Assembly: GCA_022453515.1 (NCBI GenBank)
Contig: JAJNNY010000001.1
Location: forward strand, 124,001-188,000
Reading direction: 5' to 3'
DNA length: 64,000 nt
Source of the DNA: Astrocystis sublimbata
Lineage: Eukaryota; Ascomycota; Sordariomycetes; Xylariales; Xylariaceae
The notes under the pieces are model-generated. The model worked only from the letters and a program-made list of their open reading frames with translations. It made no database searches and was not told the DNA's origin. The position numbers and the translations under genes were made by a program. Shown here in pieces: positions 23,747 to 33,628 of the stretch; the first letter of the stretch is position 1, and each line of letters starts with the position of its first letter.

Positions 23747-24357
23747 GGTGGGCTAGGTGGTGTGGTGTGGTGTTGGAGAGCTCATTGAGGGACCGGAGCT
23801 CCTCGGAAATTTGTTGGTGATGGGTAAACACCCTTAGCTGTCGAGCTGTCAAGCTGTCCTGTTGTAAGGCGAAGCTCCCGTCCGACCCCTGTAGAATCCA
23901 CTTTATATTTATGAATTGCTCTGACGGAGTTAAACATGTGACGTATCTCCGGTTGCAATCATGGTCCGTGGGCTGTCTGTCAGTGAGGAAGGTTGAAAGT
24001 TACAAAACTACAAATCTTAGTTGGCCAACACGATACACGAACAAAATGGATTAGGTCACGTATCAACTAGATGTTACGCAGCTGCACGGCGCGCTTAGAT
24101 GGAAAACCCAAAAAGCCACACACAACAGGCTGTCGGACGATTAATAAAACAACGTGTACAGCGGATATCTGGTAGAACGGCATGATACAAGCAGATTTTG
24201 CGCAGCGCAGATGGAAGAAGTCTTAGGCTTCGTCGTCTTGTTGGGATATGAACGCCCCAGCGTTGCCCATCCAATCAATATGTCCATTCCTCCTCTGACC
24301 ACGTTTCGGAGTAACTTGTAGCTGCTACTTCAGAAGTTCACATATAATGTGACATGT
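23747..24357. other. Intergenic, no supported gene
   Basis: Upstream of the membrane-protein gene and downstream of the PP28-type gene. Nothing beyond promoter and 3' UTR is apparent. Confidence 0.5.
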
Positions 24358-25337
24358 TTATTTCTTGCCCTTCTTGGCGGGTTTTCCGAGAGCAGCCTCG
24401 CGCCTCTTGGCCTCCTTCGCCTCCCTCTCCGTCATACGCTCCTTCTCCTGTGCATCCCGCTCTTCTTTCTCGGCCTGGAATCATATTTCGTCAGTACGTC
24501 ATACAAAGAAAGCCCAAGAGTTGATGGTTGGTAAGGGGATGTGACGGGCGTAGATCATATGCAGGGAGTTGGAGTATTGTCGGCAGGATACGTACCAGTT
24601 TACGGGCAGCATCGGCCTCTCGCTTCTCGCGAATCAGTTTTAAGCGTGCCATATCAGCCTTAGCCTCGTCCGTCTTGCCCTCGGCGTGCAGCTTGCGGTA
24701 GTGCTCCGCAGCCTGTCTCTTCTCGAGCGCCTCGCGCTCCTTGCGGCTCAGGTTCGATTTGTTGGTGCTGGCCACAGACATCTTGCTGACGGCCTCGGTG
24801 GCCTCCTCGACGCTCACGGGGGGTGCTTTCGTCATCTGCCGGGCGGCCTTGGAGTGGTTGGGATTGGCAGGCATGTCGTCGTCCTCATCATCTTCCTCTT
24901 CCTCGGAGTCGCTGGGCAGGTCGCCGACCTGGACCTGGCCCTTCTTCCTCCGCGCTATGGCGGCATCCTTCTGAGCTTTCTTCTGGGCCTTGCGCTCCTC
25001 ACGCGTCAGCTCTGGACCGCCCTGCGAGGGGCCGGCGGAGTCGTCAGAGTCCTCGTCCGAGTCTTCCTCGGAGTCCTCATCTGAGTCCTCCTCGCTATCG
25101 TCGCTACCTTTCTTGGCGTTCTGGCTCCACATGCTGACCTCGTTACCGTCGGCATCGAGAGGTCGTAGATCCTTGGAGAAGTGCTTGCCTCCTACATGGT
25201 GTTAGTAAACAAGACTTGTGATATGCAGGGGTGGGATTGGGGTGGACGCAGCACATACCTCCTCTAGTGAATTTCTTGAATTTGCCGCCGCGACCGCGAG
25301 AGCTGGCGCCGGGCGCTGCTCCTCCTCCTCGAGCCAT
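24358..25337 (-). CDS. PP28/PDAP1-family acidic phosphoprotein
   Basis: Homologue of the casein-kinase substrate phosphoprotein PP28 family (human PDAP1, 28-kDa heat- and acid-stable phosphoprotein), whose exact role is unclear. Three exons: 25259-25337, 24596-25191 and 24358-24474; introns of 67 and 121 nt; 263 aa. The N-terminus is Gly/Arg-rich (MARGGG..., then [20 protein letters not shown]). Next come a long Ser-Asp-Glu run of casein-kinase-2-type sites, a Lys-rich helix ([17 protein letters not shown]), a second acidic patch, and the family signature region [41 protein letters not shown]. The C-terminus is a Lys/Arg/Glu coiled coil ending KPAKKGKK. Domain order matches the family throughout. 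Confidence 0.9.
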
Positions 25338-26542
25338 TGTGGATACGTGTGGTAGTAGGGTGAAGATAACTCGCGGTGTAAGTTGTTTTCGGAGGGCGAG
25401 AAAACAAGCAGCGCGTTTGTCGAATGTGGTGAAAGTTGGCTGGCTGATGTCCGAAGTGATTGTTTGGGATGGCGGGGTAGAGCAGAGGAAGAAACAGAGC
25501 AGGGCGTCGAGGGAGACGAGCGAGACGAGATTCGTGCGCCCAGTGACTCTTTTCGTGTTACCGGAACAGGGAAAATGGAGGGAATAAATGGAGGGAACTA
25601 TGCCAGATGAGTCACCAAACTAGGGATGACAAACTGACGTGGATAGATGAGTTCTCGAGCAAAAGTGGTTGTATGATGATGTCGAGGAAGAGACCAGCCC
25701 ACCAATGCTTAATGTGGGTTGGCGGGGTAGGTAGACACTAAGTAGTTGCGATTTGCTATTGCGGCAATGGTATTGGTGGTTGCCAGCAACCAATCAAATA
25801 TCAGTCAATACTGTCTGCTGAGTTAGAGACTGGGTATGGAGTTGGGAAGCAATAAAAGTCCAAGAATGCTGGGATGAGAACCTCTTAAATTCCCGGAGCC
25901 AACAAAAATTTAGAACCTTGTCCTCCTCTTTTCAAAGTTCGTATTTTCCAAGGCTTTGACCTTTGAGTTTACCTGCGCGTGGACAAACAAGTTGTTGTTC
26001 CATCCAGCTTGCTTGCACTGGACTGGTAGCCCAGCCATCCAGCCACATTTGACCAGATAGGTACGTACCCCTTGGCACCTTGCAAGCCACATGCCTCGTT
26101 CAAGCCTTACCAGATCTGCCCTAGCGTAGTGCGCACAAGCCCCACTCCCCTGCAGTCTCTGCCTTAAAACCGAAAAACGCGTCGCACCATTCTTGCTCCT
26201 CTTCTCTTCTCTTTTCCTCCTCATGAAGAACAATCCTTCCTATTCACTCTGGCTTTTGCATCTTTTCAATGGCAGGTCTTGGAGGGGAAATGGGAGGAGA
26301 GAGGAATGTCCAATTTGGTTTCGATCACTTACCCTCCGCCCCGTTGTGGCTTCGGCTGCCGTTGGGTCGCGGAGAAATTTTATGCATCGATACATACCTG
26401 CCTATATACCTTGCGTGACATGTTTTCTGTTGTTGATTCAAGTAGGCGGCTGCTGCAATGTGATGAGATCATGCCATGTATGCTGAAGAGGTTGTCCATT
26501 CGGTGTTCGTCATTCAGAACTGCCCTTGCCCCTGGGAAGCAT

Positions 26543-26862
26543 GTGCACGCAACAAGAGGACGAGCCCTAACTCATGTTCTGTAGCCTGGTATATCAGCTC
26601 CTACAGGCGAAGCCAGACCTGACATAAATCCAAAGATTGGTCCGAACAGCGACAAGCCACTACTCTCGATAAGCCGACCAACCAGCCGGCTGTCCTTGCA
26701 GAGTTTCTATATTGCTTTCTCCATAAATGCAGGGGGCAGGTGTTCATCGTCATCGACGATTTTGACGAGCGCGGGGAGCCTGCCAGGACCGAGCTCTTCG
26801 TTCTATCCAGAACCCTCGTTTGTAATGGTGCCCTTGTCACGGTTCCGTGCCTATATAAGTAG
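26543..26862 (+). pseudogene. Frameshifted fragment of a NACHT (NLR-type) NTPase
   Basis: Three consecutive pieces in different frames read like the middle of a fungal NACHT domain. The first is a degraded segment ending ALTHVL. The second is SLVYQLLQAKPDL, the helix normally found between Walker A and Walker B. The third runs from KDWSEQRQATTLDKPTNQP through AVLAEFLYCFLHKCRGQ to the Walker B strand VFIVIDDFDERGEP, then RTELFVLSRTLVCNGALV. Stops and frameshifts separate the pieces, and no Walker A or C-terminal repeat domain was found nearby. In fungi such NTPases act in non-self recognition and cell death; this copy cannot be functional. Fragment boundaries are approximate. Confidence 0.6.
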
Positions 26863-26936
26863 CTGCAGTGTCAAGTGCTTTTGCACCAGAGTGAAGGGAT
26901 ATAGCAGTGGCCTAGTAGTGAAGTAGAAACGTAGGG

Positions 26937-27081
26937 GTCAGGTGTCAATTCTATTGATTCCTGGGCTCTCCCATACAGTGGGAGTCGCCCAGTCCTTATA
27001 TACACAGATCTAGTAGCCCAAACAGCCCCTACAGGGGAGCCCCTGGGTCGTAGTGAAGCCCTTGCTACCGTGACACCTGAC
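26937..27081. mobile_element. Solo-LTR-like element with 11-bp perfect terminal inverted repeats
   Basis: GTCAGGTGTCA at 26937-26947 is perfectly inverted as TGACACCTGAC at 27071-27081. The inner 133 bp starts TGTCA and ends TGACA, the TG...CA form of LTRs. Read on the minus strand it contains TATATAAGGACTGG, a promoter-like TATA box, about 75 bases before its end. No direct target-site duplication was found, because the flanks are themselves inverted, so a small inverted-repeat element is an alternative. It lies ~75 bp beyond the NACHT relic. Confidence 0.5.
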
Positions 27082-27120
27082 ATGCAAACGGTCGACTTTC
27101 CGAGTTGACAACGTTCTATC

Positions 27121-27196
27121 TTTTGATAGTGTAGTGGTTTAGAGCTGCAGACCTGAGCTGTTACAGCTCTGCGTAAGGTATTCGGGTCTTCGCAGC
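27121..27196 (+). repeat. tRNA-derived (SINE-like) fragment
   Basis: TAGTGTAGTGG at 27127-27137 matches the Pol III A-box consensus exactly. A perfect 6-bp stem with a TTA loop (27155-27169) sits where an anticodon arm would be. ATTCGGGTC at 27180-27188 is a weakened B box with two mismatches. Acceptor and T stems do not pair, so it is not a working tRNA gene. Confidence 0.4.
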
Positions 27197-30100
27197 TGTG
27201 AGATGACATACTAGAGACCCTCATGAGCTGCGAGTCAACAGAGGACAAGACCGCAAGTGAGCCAGTCCCTCAGATACTCCCTTTTCAAATCGATATGAGC
27301 TTCACCAAGGAGCACGGAATCATCCTAGCTGAGTAATACCTGTTAGCTGGTAAATCAGCATGACATTTATCTTTGTTATTGAAAGTCAATACTAGCTAAA
27401 GGGTCTAAAATCTTCCCTGAAACCTGGGTTACGGGTAGCTACTACATCTCTATCCCGAGTATTAGCAATTTTCGAAAACCTACGTAGTTTTGGAAAAGCA
27501 TCCGTATCATTTGTATTACATCTTATTGATGGTTGCTAGCAACTCTTCTTTCGGTCTCAGGGGCCCAGTGGTGAGTAGCGACGGCAGACTATTACTCGAA
27601 GCTTTTCCATGGTCCGAGTCTGTAGCATCTATAAGCCAGATTGCTATATCCGGCATCGATGTCTCTATTTAACTAGAATGAAATCCCTTGGTGCATCTTC
27701 CCGAGTCATATCCTCGAGCGAGAACCCTTACCCTCGACAGTAAAGCGGACTAGCGGTGCGTAGAAAGACTGAGTCAGACCTTCTTTCGGGTAGAATGGCG
27801 AGATGGCACGATGTTCGAGATCCTATTCCTCTCCAAGGGTTTCAACTGCGGTAGTTCAAAGCTACACTCTGTAAACACCGTTAGCTGTATTGGGGGTTCA
27901 CCTCATACGAAGTCCTTGGGGAAATCATTTTATAAACCAAGCTGCCAACGAGCGTCTTTTTGCCTGCAACATTTAGGCTGAAAATTGCCAGTTTATTTGC
28001 TAACATGATAAAACTCGGAGCGTTAGGCCCGGCTAATCATGGACTAATACTTTTAAGTCTTCCAACAAAGAAAACTATGAAATGTAGGAAACTATAAGCT
28101 GAGGGTGTTGTCTCTTCTTGTTGAATGTGACTGTCGATAATGGTGCGGCTCGAGCTTCGACATCGATAAATTGAAAATTGACTAGCCTTGGGTATAGGTC
28201 ATGAGGCAGGGTGAGGGATTGAAAACAATTGAGTACTGATAAAGCAATTCTTGAACAGAGCACTGTGTTAGATGTTCGATGGCTACTGGTATGTGGCCTA
28301 CGAAACTCTGGAATATGGGTTTTAAGGCTATCATAGGCACCACGGATAGCTACGACTACCTGTGACCGTCCGCATCGTGCCACTCGTACCAGAACTACAC
28401 GGCGATTTTATCGTCGCTAAAGACGAATAGCTCCTTATTCTTCCTTTCATACAATTGAAATTTACCTTAGAGATCATGTGAATATGAGCTCCCTTCTAGA
28501 GATTGCACTGGCTATTCCTCCTATGAGTAATCGCGTACTCTCTTACGCAACAGGAACTCGCTTTAAATGAGGCCTCGTGGCTACACTTTTTAAACTCGAA
28601 TTGGTGTGATCGAATTAAGTGACTATGATGATTGTACTCTGTGATATAGCAACGTTTTCAATTACAATTCGAAAAGCACGACAGAGAGAGGAACTATGAT
28701 AATTATCTAGCGAACATACACTAACCTATCATTTATGTGCTTTTTAAGAGGCTTGAAAGCATGAGCGCCTGCTACACCATGGTAGTACAACTACATGAGA
28801 AACGCCATCATTCGAAATCTCGGTCAGCCTTGGTTGCTTGGCCTCCATATTCCAGAGAGCCTCGTCAATCCACAGCAGCGAAAACTTCCGTCGAGTGTGC
28901 TTTATGCTTAGGTGTACAACATCGCTCGCCTAGGCATATGTTACCTGTTAATCTTCGTTCGATCCCTTGTGCTTCTTACGAGAAGGCCTTGTAGCAAGGT
29001 GCGGCATTTGTATACAGATGGATTCGTAGACTCCTGCCATGTAAGTAGGTAGGCACATTGCAGCGAATACGGCCAATCAACAACGGATACACAAACCCGC
29101 CGTTCATGACATCATGCGAATGACCACGGACTCCGCCCCTTGGAGTCTACCAATGAGCTCGTGGGCATATATGTTAAGGATAATGTGCCTCATGTCTACT
29201 TACTTAGAGCATTCCTCATGAAGCATCATATGTCTTTTGGGAGAAAAGTCGAGCAAAGTGATCACAATAGGCTCCATTTAGCGCATACATATATCTAAAT
29301 AATGCGCAATCTACAAGAAGGAAGAAAAGTGAACCGATCTGTGCGAGTTGTCTGTACCTCCGCTGATCAAGGAGAGGGGGGGACGGTATGCCGGAGGCTG
29401 ACTCGACAGTGAATCTCCTATACCTATGTGCGATACTCATAGCCAATGAAGCTCTCATAGAGACTGGTGTGGTGGTGTCAAGGGGAGACTAGTCTTCCAT
29501 GTACCTGCAAAGTGACATAAGAGCATGGATTCAGCTGCCTATTTCTATCATAATAGGCGCGTACAACTGGGGCACCTGGTGACAGGGTAGTCGTCGAGAC
29601 CCCTCTTCTGCTGACAGCTAGCGAAACGCCCGTGCAACTAACTGGTCTTCCGTTGTAGGTAGGTAGTTATAACACACTCGTTCATCGGACTTCTCAGAGA
29701 TGAAGGACCGACCTATTTGCGACATTGCAACCGGTGCGATCAGAAACTAATCCTCGTATTGCCTTGCAAAACTAAGTATTTTCTCAGTAAGAGCACATGC
29801 TTCTATGTTAGCTGTTATCCTATGGATGTTGGTGATTAGTCAGGTCTTCTATAGGCTTCTTTCAGACTTTTAGCGAGGAAACGAGATAAATTATACTAAG
29901 TCACTTCACGTCTAACTTCTCACTAGCTGATAATATTTGGCCATGTTGACAGATCGAAAGGGATAAGGGGGTGAATGTGGCCTTGAGTATGCCCCTGAAT
30001 TGCGTAGCCAGCGTCTAAGTCTGTGTGAGATGACATGTTGTCTTGCCTAGCAGCATGACCAACAGAGGCACTATGCTTTCTATCTTGATACAAACCGTTC

Positions 30101-30279
30101 AAACCCCTAAGATTCTACCAAGATGACGGAATAAATAGTGGCTGCACATGAGTCAAGGCGAAACTACAGCCTGTCGGTGCTCAGTATAGTGGTCCCTCTG
30201 ACCCAATGAACGAATTAAATGCACACATAGTATCATGCGACTCAAGCCGCTGCCTACGCTATTCTCGTTCACAACCAGC

Positions 30280-30362
30280 CGAGGCGCTGTTCGAATTAAG
30301 TGATCGTGTTCCCAGACCCACTAGTACTAGGAGCACGATCACTTGATTTGAACAGCGCCTCG
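30280..30362. repeat. 83-bp hairpin with 29-bp arms (MITE-like)
   Basis: Arms 30280-30308 and 30334-30362 are inverted copies identical at 27 of 29 positions; both differences are transitions. The 25-bp loop contains the perfect palindrome CTAGTACTAG. A CCAG direct repeat flanks the structure (30275-30278 and 30363-30366). Twelve bases of the left arm (CGAATTAAGTGA) recur at 28611-28622. Confidence 0.7.
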
Positions 30363-31017
30363 CCAGTATGAGGCCTCAAGCTAGAGATAGCTTGATAGAC
30401 TATCTGCTGCAAATTGTCAACCAATCGTCCATGTTATTCGGCTAGAGTTTCGCTAATTGAGACTCTACCAGGGGGCCTGGACAGCTCCCGAGGTCTCGGG
30501 AGCCGGCATACCCTCCAGGGATCTGGAGATCATCTCGAGATTGAAGACGCCATTGAACGTCATATCAGGCTTCAAAATCGAGCTTCTCCTTGGGGGTAAT
30601 CAGAATGTGATAAAGGCCTATCAATGCCTCGACATGTTCGTGTTGCCCCAAATATGACGTTAAAGAGGAGTGTGGCTGTAGACCTCCACTTGGGCTAAGG
30701 GCTGAGATCTGCAGATAGACCGATCTGACCCCCAATAAAACCAACGGTTTTATGGCGGGCCTGTCTCGTCCGTCTCCAATCAGCAGCGACAAGCGCGCCG
30801 GCGAGCCGCAGCCCCTCGAGCCCATCGATTCGAAGGGTCCTGACTCCACGGCTAGTGTCTCCTAGTGCACGCAAGGGTGTCGGATCCTGGCCGTCGGGAT
30901 GCTTCGAAACAAGTTTGTAGCCACAATGATCTACCATGTCGAGCATGTGTGTGTGCGCCATGCATGAGCAGCGATTCTCCGCTTACCATGTGGTGCGGCG
31001 TATGATATCATGGTCTC

Positions 31018-31092
31018 TACGTCACAGGTGTGGCTCATACTGTAAGATAGTCGAGATCGATGGTGCTTTGAGGCCATGTTCGAGCATATAAG
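31018..31092 (+). promoter_or_regulatory. CRE-like site and TATA box of the repeat-protein gene
   Basis: TACGTCAC at 31018-31025 resembles a cAMP-response/ATF element. CATATAAG at 31085-31092 is a good TATA box about 160 bases before the ATG. The intervening leader is CA-rich, as in strongly expressed fungal genes. Function is inferred from sequence only. Confidence 0.45.
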
Positions 31093-31250
31093 ACGATGCT
31101 CTCCTCGACAGTTCTTGGGATTCCCTTCTCATTCGACATCAACCAGCATTAAACAATCCAACAACAAGCTACCACACTTCAATCATACCACAACTCCAAA
31201 CAAAACACTTCAACTACACCATAACAATCACACAACAAAAACCTACCAAA

Positions 31251-31589
31251 ATGTCGAACAACAACGGTGGACTTCTCGGCGGCCTTACCGGTGGCCTCGA
31301 CAACGTTCTCACTGGTGGTGATGAGCAGAAGGGCCAGGGTGGTCTCCTCGGTGGTGTCACAGGCGCCCTCGGCAACACAACCAAGGGTCTGGGCAACGGC
31401 CTGAACTCTACCACACAAGGCCTCGGCAATGCCGTCGGCCAGACCACCGAGGGTCTCGGTAACACAGCCGGCGGCCTCGCCAACACGGCTGGCGGTGCTG
31501 TCGGTGGCGTTGGAAAGAGCGTCGGAGGAGCTACCGGCGGTGCTACCGGTAGCAAGAGCGACGGCTCTTTCAAGAGCTACGGAATCTAA
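31251..31589 (+). CDS. Glycine-rich 11-residue-repeat protein (LEA-like)
   Basis: Single exon, 112 aa. After MSNNNGGLLGG the chain is made of imperfect 11-residue units: ALGNTTKGLGN, GLNSTTQGLGN, AVGQTTEGLGN, TAGGLANTAGG, AVGGVGKSVGG. It ends in a Gly/Ser/Lys tail. No Cys, Trp or signal peptide; very hydrophilic and Gly/Thr/Asn-rich. An 11-residue period with a charged/polar position recalls late-embryogenesis-abundant proteins that protect cells in desiccation; the assignment is by analogy only. Codon use is strongly biased (GGC/GGT, CTC, AAC), and a TATA box and CA-rich leader precede it, so high expression is likely. A structural cell-wall-type glycine-rich protein is less likely, as no secretion signal is present. 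Confidence 0.8.
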   Translation: MSNNNGGLLGGLTGGLDNVLTGGDEQKGQGGLLGGVTGALGNTTKGLGNGLNSTTQGLGNAVGQTTEGLGNTAGGLANTAGGAVGGVGKSVGGATGGATGSKSDGSFKSYGI

Positions 31590-32266
31590 ATTGTCCAATC
31601 ACGATACCATAACTTCTTTTTGGGCTGGCTCGGAAATGGAATCATGACTTTTAATGATGGGAGCGGGAATTGGGCAGGGGATTCGTAGAAAGTGTTGTAA
31701 CACTATTACTGTACTTAATAAGACTCCTTGACGATACTAGTTGTAATACAAGGGATTGACTTCACATCAATGCTTGGCCGTGAGCTTGCCATAATGTGAG
31801 ACGGGGCCCCGAGCATTTGAAGCCTATTGTGACCACATCATCAGCGAGATGTCACAATAAGGTCGATACTGACACACCTCGTGGCACACAGTCTCATTCC
31901 ACCATTTTTCCCGCGTAGAACAATACCGATGAATTGTTTGTTAATCGTTTATAAGAGTCTAAATAATATATCAAAGGTAAAGAAAGTACCCACATGGGAG
32001 GCAGAAGTAGCACAGAGTACGAGTAAATATAGTAGGTGACTTGGAACACTGTAGCTAGTGGGCATGGGTACCTTAGGTGGCTGAACAGCGCATGAGCAAA
32101 GCCTGGATGGAACTCAGGAACGTCGATGTGGCTGCGTGGCTTGTACAGTGCCAGGTACCTAATCGGAGTTTGGCGGGGTGCAGCATGCTGCGCCTAACTT
32201 GCTATACGTACCACCTACCTTGACTTGCAGCTCATCTACAGCCAAACATCTACCTTCAACCTCGCC
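31590..32266. other. Intergenic, no supported gene
   Basis: 3' flank of the repeat-protein gene and promoter of COG5. Nothing else is apparent. Confidence 0.5.
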
Positions 32267-33628
32267 ATGTCGGTCAATGAAAACGAGGAAGAGGAGGCGT
32301 CTTACATAGACTATGATGCCTTTCTCGATCCCGACTTCCGGTCATCCTCGTTCGCGAACACGCTCGTGCTGGCCACCAACAATCCCACCGACACGCCGCT
32401 CGATCTCTCGACACCACTCTCCAAAGTCCTGTTCGATGCCCAGGAGATCGACTCCCACATCCACCTCCTCACCACCCGCTCCGCCCTTCCTCTGCTCACA
32501 CACACCAAGGAGCAGACCGATGCGAGCAAGAGGATCATAACCGAGATCGACAGCCAGGTCGAGAGTCTGAACGAGAGCTACAAGCAGCTCGAGAAGGAAG
32601 TCATACAGAAACATGCCGAAGCCGACGAGGTGCGGCTCGTCGCCTCGCGATTGTGGGACACCTTGAGGCTGGGCAGGTCTGTCGGCCGCTGTCTGCAGCT
32701 CGGCCGCCAGCTCGAGGTCCAGCACGCCGAACTTTCCAGCGGAACAGGCACCGGCAAGAAAGAGGACCACCGCGCCCTTGTCCGATGCGCGCATAGCATC
32801 ATCGCACTGGCAGAGGTCACGGAGAGAAGGGGCCCTGGCGAGGAAGGCCACGGGCTAGAAAAGGTGGACGCCATTGTCAGCCTACAGAATCAGGTTGTCG
32901 CACCAACCGAGCGCTCTATCCGAGCCACATCTGAGCAGATCATCCGCGAATTCTCCATCGGCTCAGCGTCATCGGGCACGGTCACATTTTCGCAAAGCGA
33001 GGAAGCCAAGGCGCGGATCGTGTCAGCGGCGGTCACGCTCTATCTCATATCACCGATTGCGGGCGTGAAACCCGACAAGTGGTCCCCCCAGCTTCTCGTA
33101 CAAGCCCTCGAGGTCTACCTGCGCAATGCGCTACAGAGCTCGATAGCCTCGCTCTCCAGGTCACTGAGCACACTGCCGTCTCTCGACCGCACCCTGAACG
33201 AGGTGTCGGCACGGTGCCAGAATATCATCGCCCTCGAGATCATACTGGATGCGACGAAAGCACCGCCGCACCCGCTCTTGCCGGTCCCGAAGCACACGCC
33301 CGAGAAGAATAATCTGCTGCAACCTCTCCTCACATATCTCGAGACCGGCTCGCTCGTTTCGTTCTTCTGGAGGTCGCTGGCAGGCAGTCTGACGACAAGA
33401 GTGCAGGAAATAGTCAACCGCGGCGGTGTCTCTGCTAGGACGCTGAGGACGAACCGAAGCGCGGTGGGCGAGGCGATCCGCGAGTGCGTGACCCGAGGCA
33501 GCCAACCACCCAGCACCGTGGCGTCGACCAAGGGTCGAGGCTCGAAGACCGACCCCGACAGGAATAGTAGATGGGACAGAGAGGTGGCTGTTATGGTTGG
33601 TAGTGTCGTGAATAACCTGGGGCGTTAA
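32267..33628 (+). CDS. COG5: Conserved oligomeric Golgi complex subunit 5
   Basis: Subunit of the COG tether that captures vesicles in retrograde transport within the Golgi. Single exon, 453 aa. The ATG at 32267 (MSVNENEEEE) is used, since the frame upstream has only a TTG. The N-terminus contains the Cog5 signature YIDYDAFLDPDFRSSSFANT and DTPLDLSTPLSKVLFDAQEI. A long helical coiled-coil region (about residues 55-150) follows, then the helical-bundle body (WDTLRLGRSVGRCLQLGRQL; SPQLLVQALEVYLRNALQSS). The C-terminus is Ser/Arg/Lys-rich and ends VAVMVGSVVNNLGR. Length fits the short fungal form; animal Cog5 is nearly twice as long. Confidence 0.9.
   Translation: MSVNENEEEEASYIDYDAFLDPDFRSSSFANTLVLATNNPTDTPLDLSTPLSKVLFDAQEIDSHIHLLTTRSALPLLTHTKEQTDASKRIITEIDSQVESLNESYKQLEKEVIQKHAEADEVRLVASRLWDTLRLGRSVGRCLQLGRQLEVQHAELSSGTGTGKKEDHRALVRCAHSIIALAEVTERRGPGEEGHGLEKVDAIVSLQNQVVAPTERSIRATSEQIIREFSIGSASSGTVTFSQSEEAKARIVSAAVTLYLISPIAGVKPDKWSPQLLVQALEVYLRNALQSSIASLSRSLSTLPSLDRTLNEVSARCQNIIALEIILDATKAPPHPLLPVPKHTPEKNNLLQPLLTYLETGSLVSFFWRSLAGSLTTRVQEIVNRGGVSARTLRTNRSAVGEAIRECVTRGSQPPSTVASTKGRGSKTDPDRNSRWDREVAVMVGSVVNNLGR

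Larger units (their letters stand above)
25338..31250. other. 5.9-kb gene-poor island with mobile-element debris
   Basis: No intact gene was found on either strand. It contains a NACHT-domain relic (26543-26862), a 145-bp LTR-like element (26937-27081), a tRNA-derived fragment (27121-27196) and a hairpin element (30280-30362), each listed separately. Between ~27250 and 30250 the DNA looks AT-richer and stop-rich. A GC-rich patch at 30700-30960 has an 88-codon minus-strand frame of unknown nature. Confidence 0.7.

Noticed and set aside
30457..30657. Decayed cytochrome P450 fragment
   Set aside because: A vague resemblance of LKTPLNVISGFK to a P450 N-terminal region; no heme or I-helix motif nearby, so not claimed.
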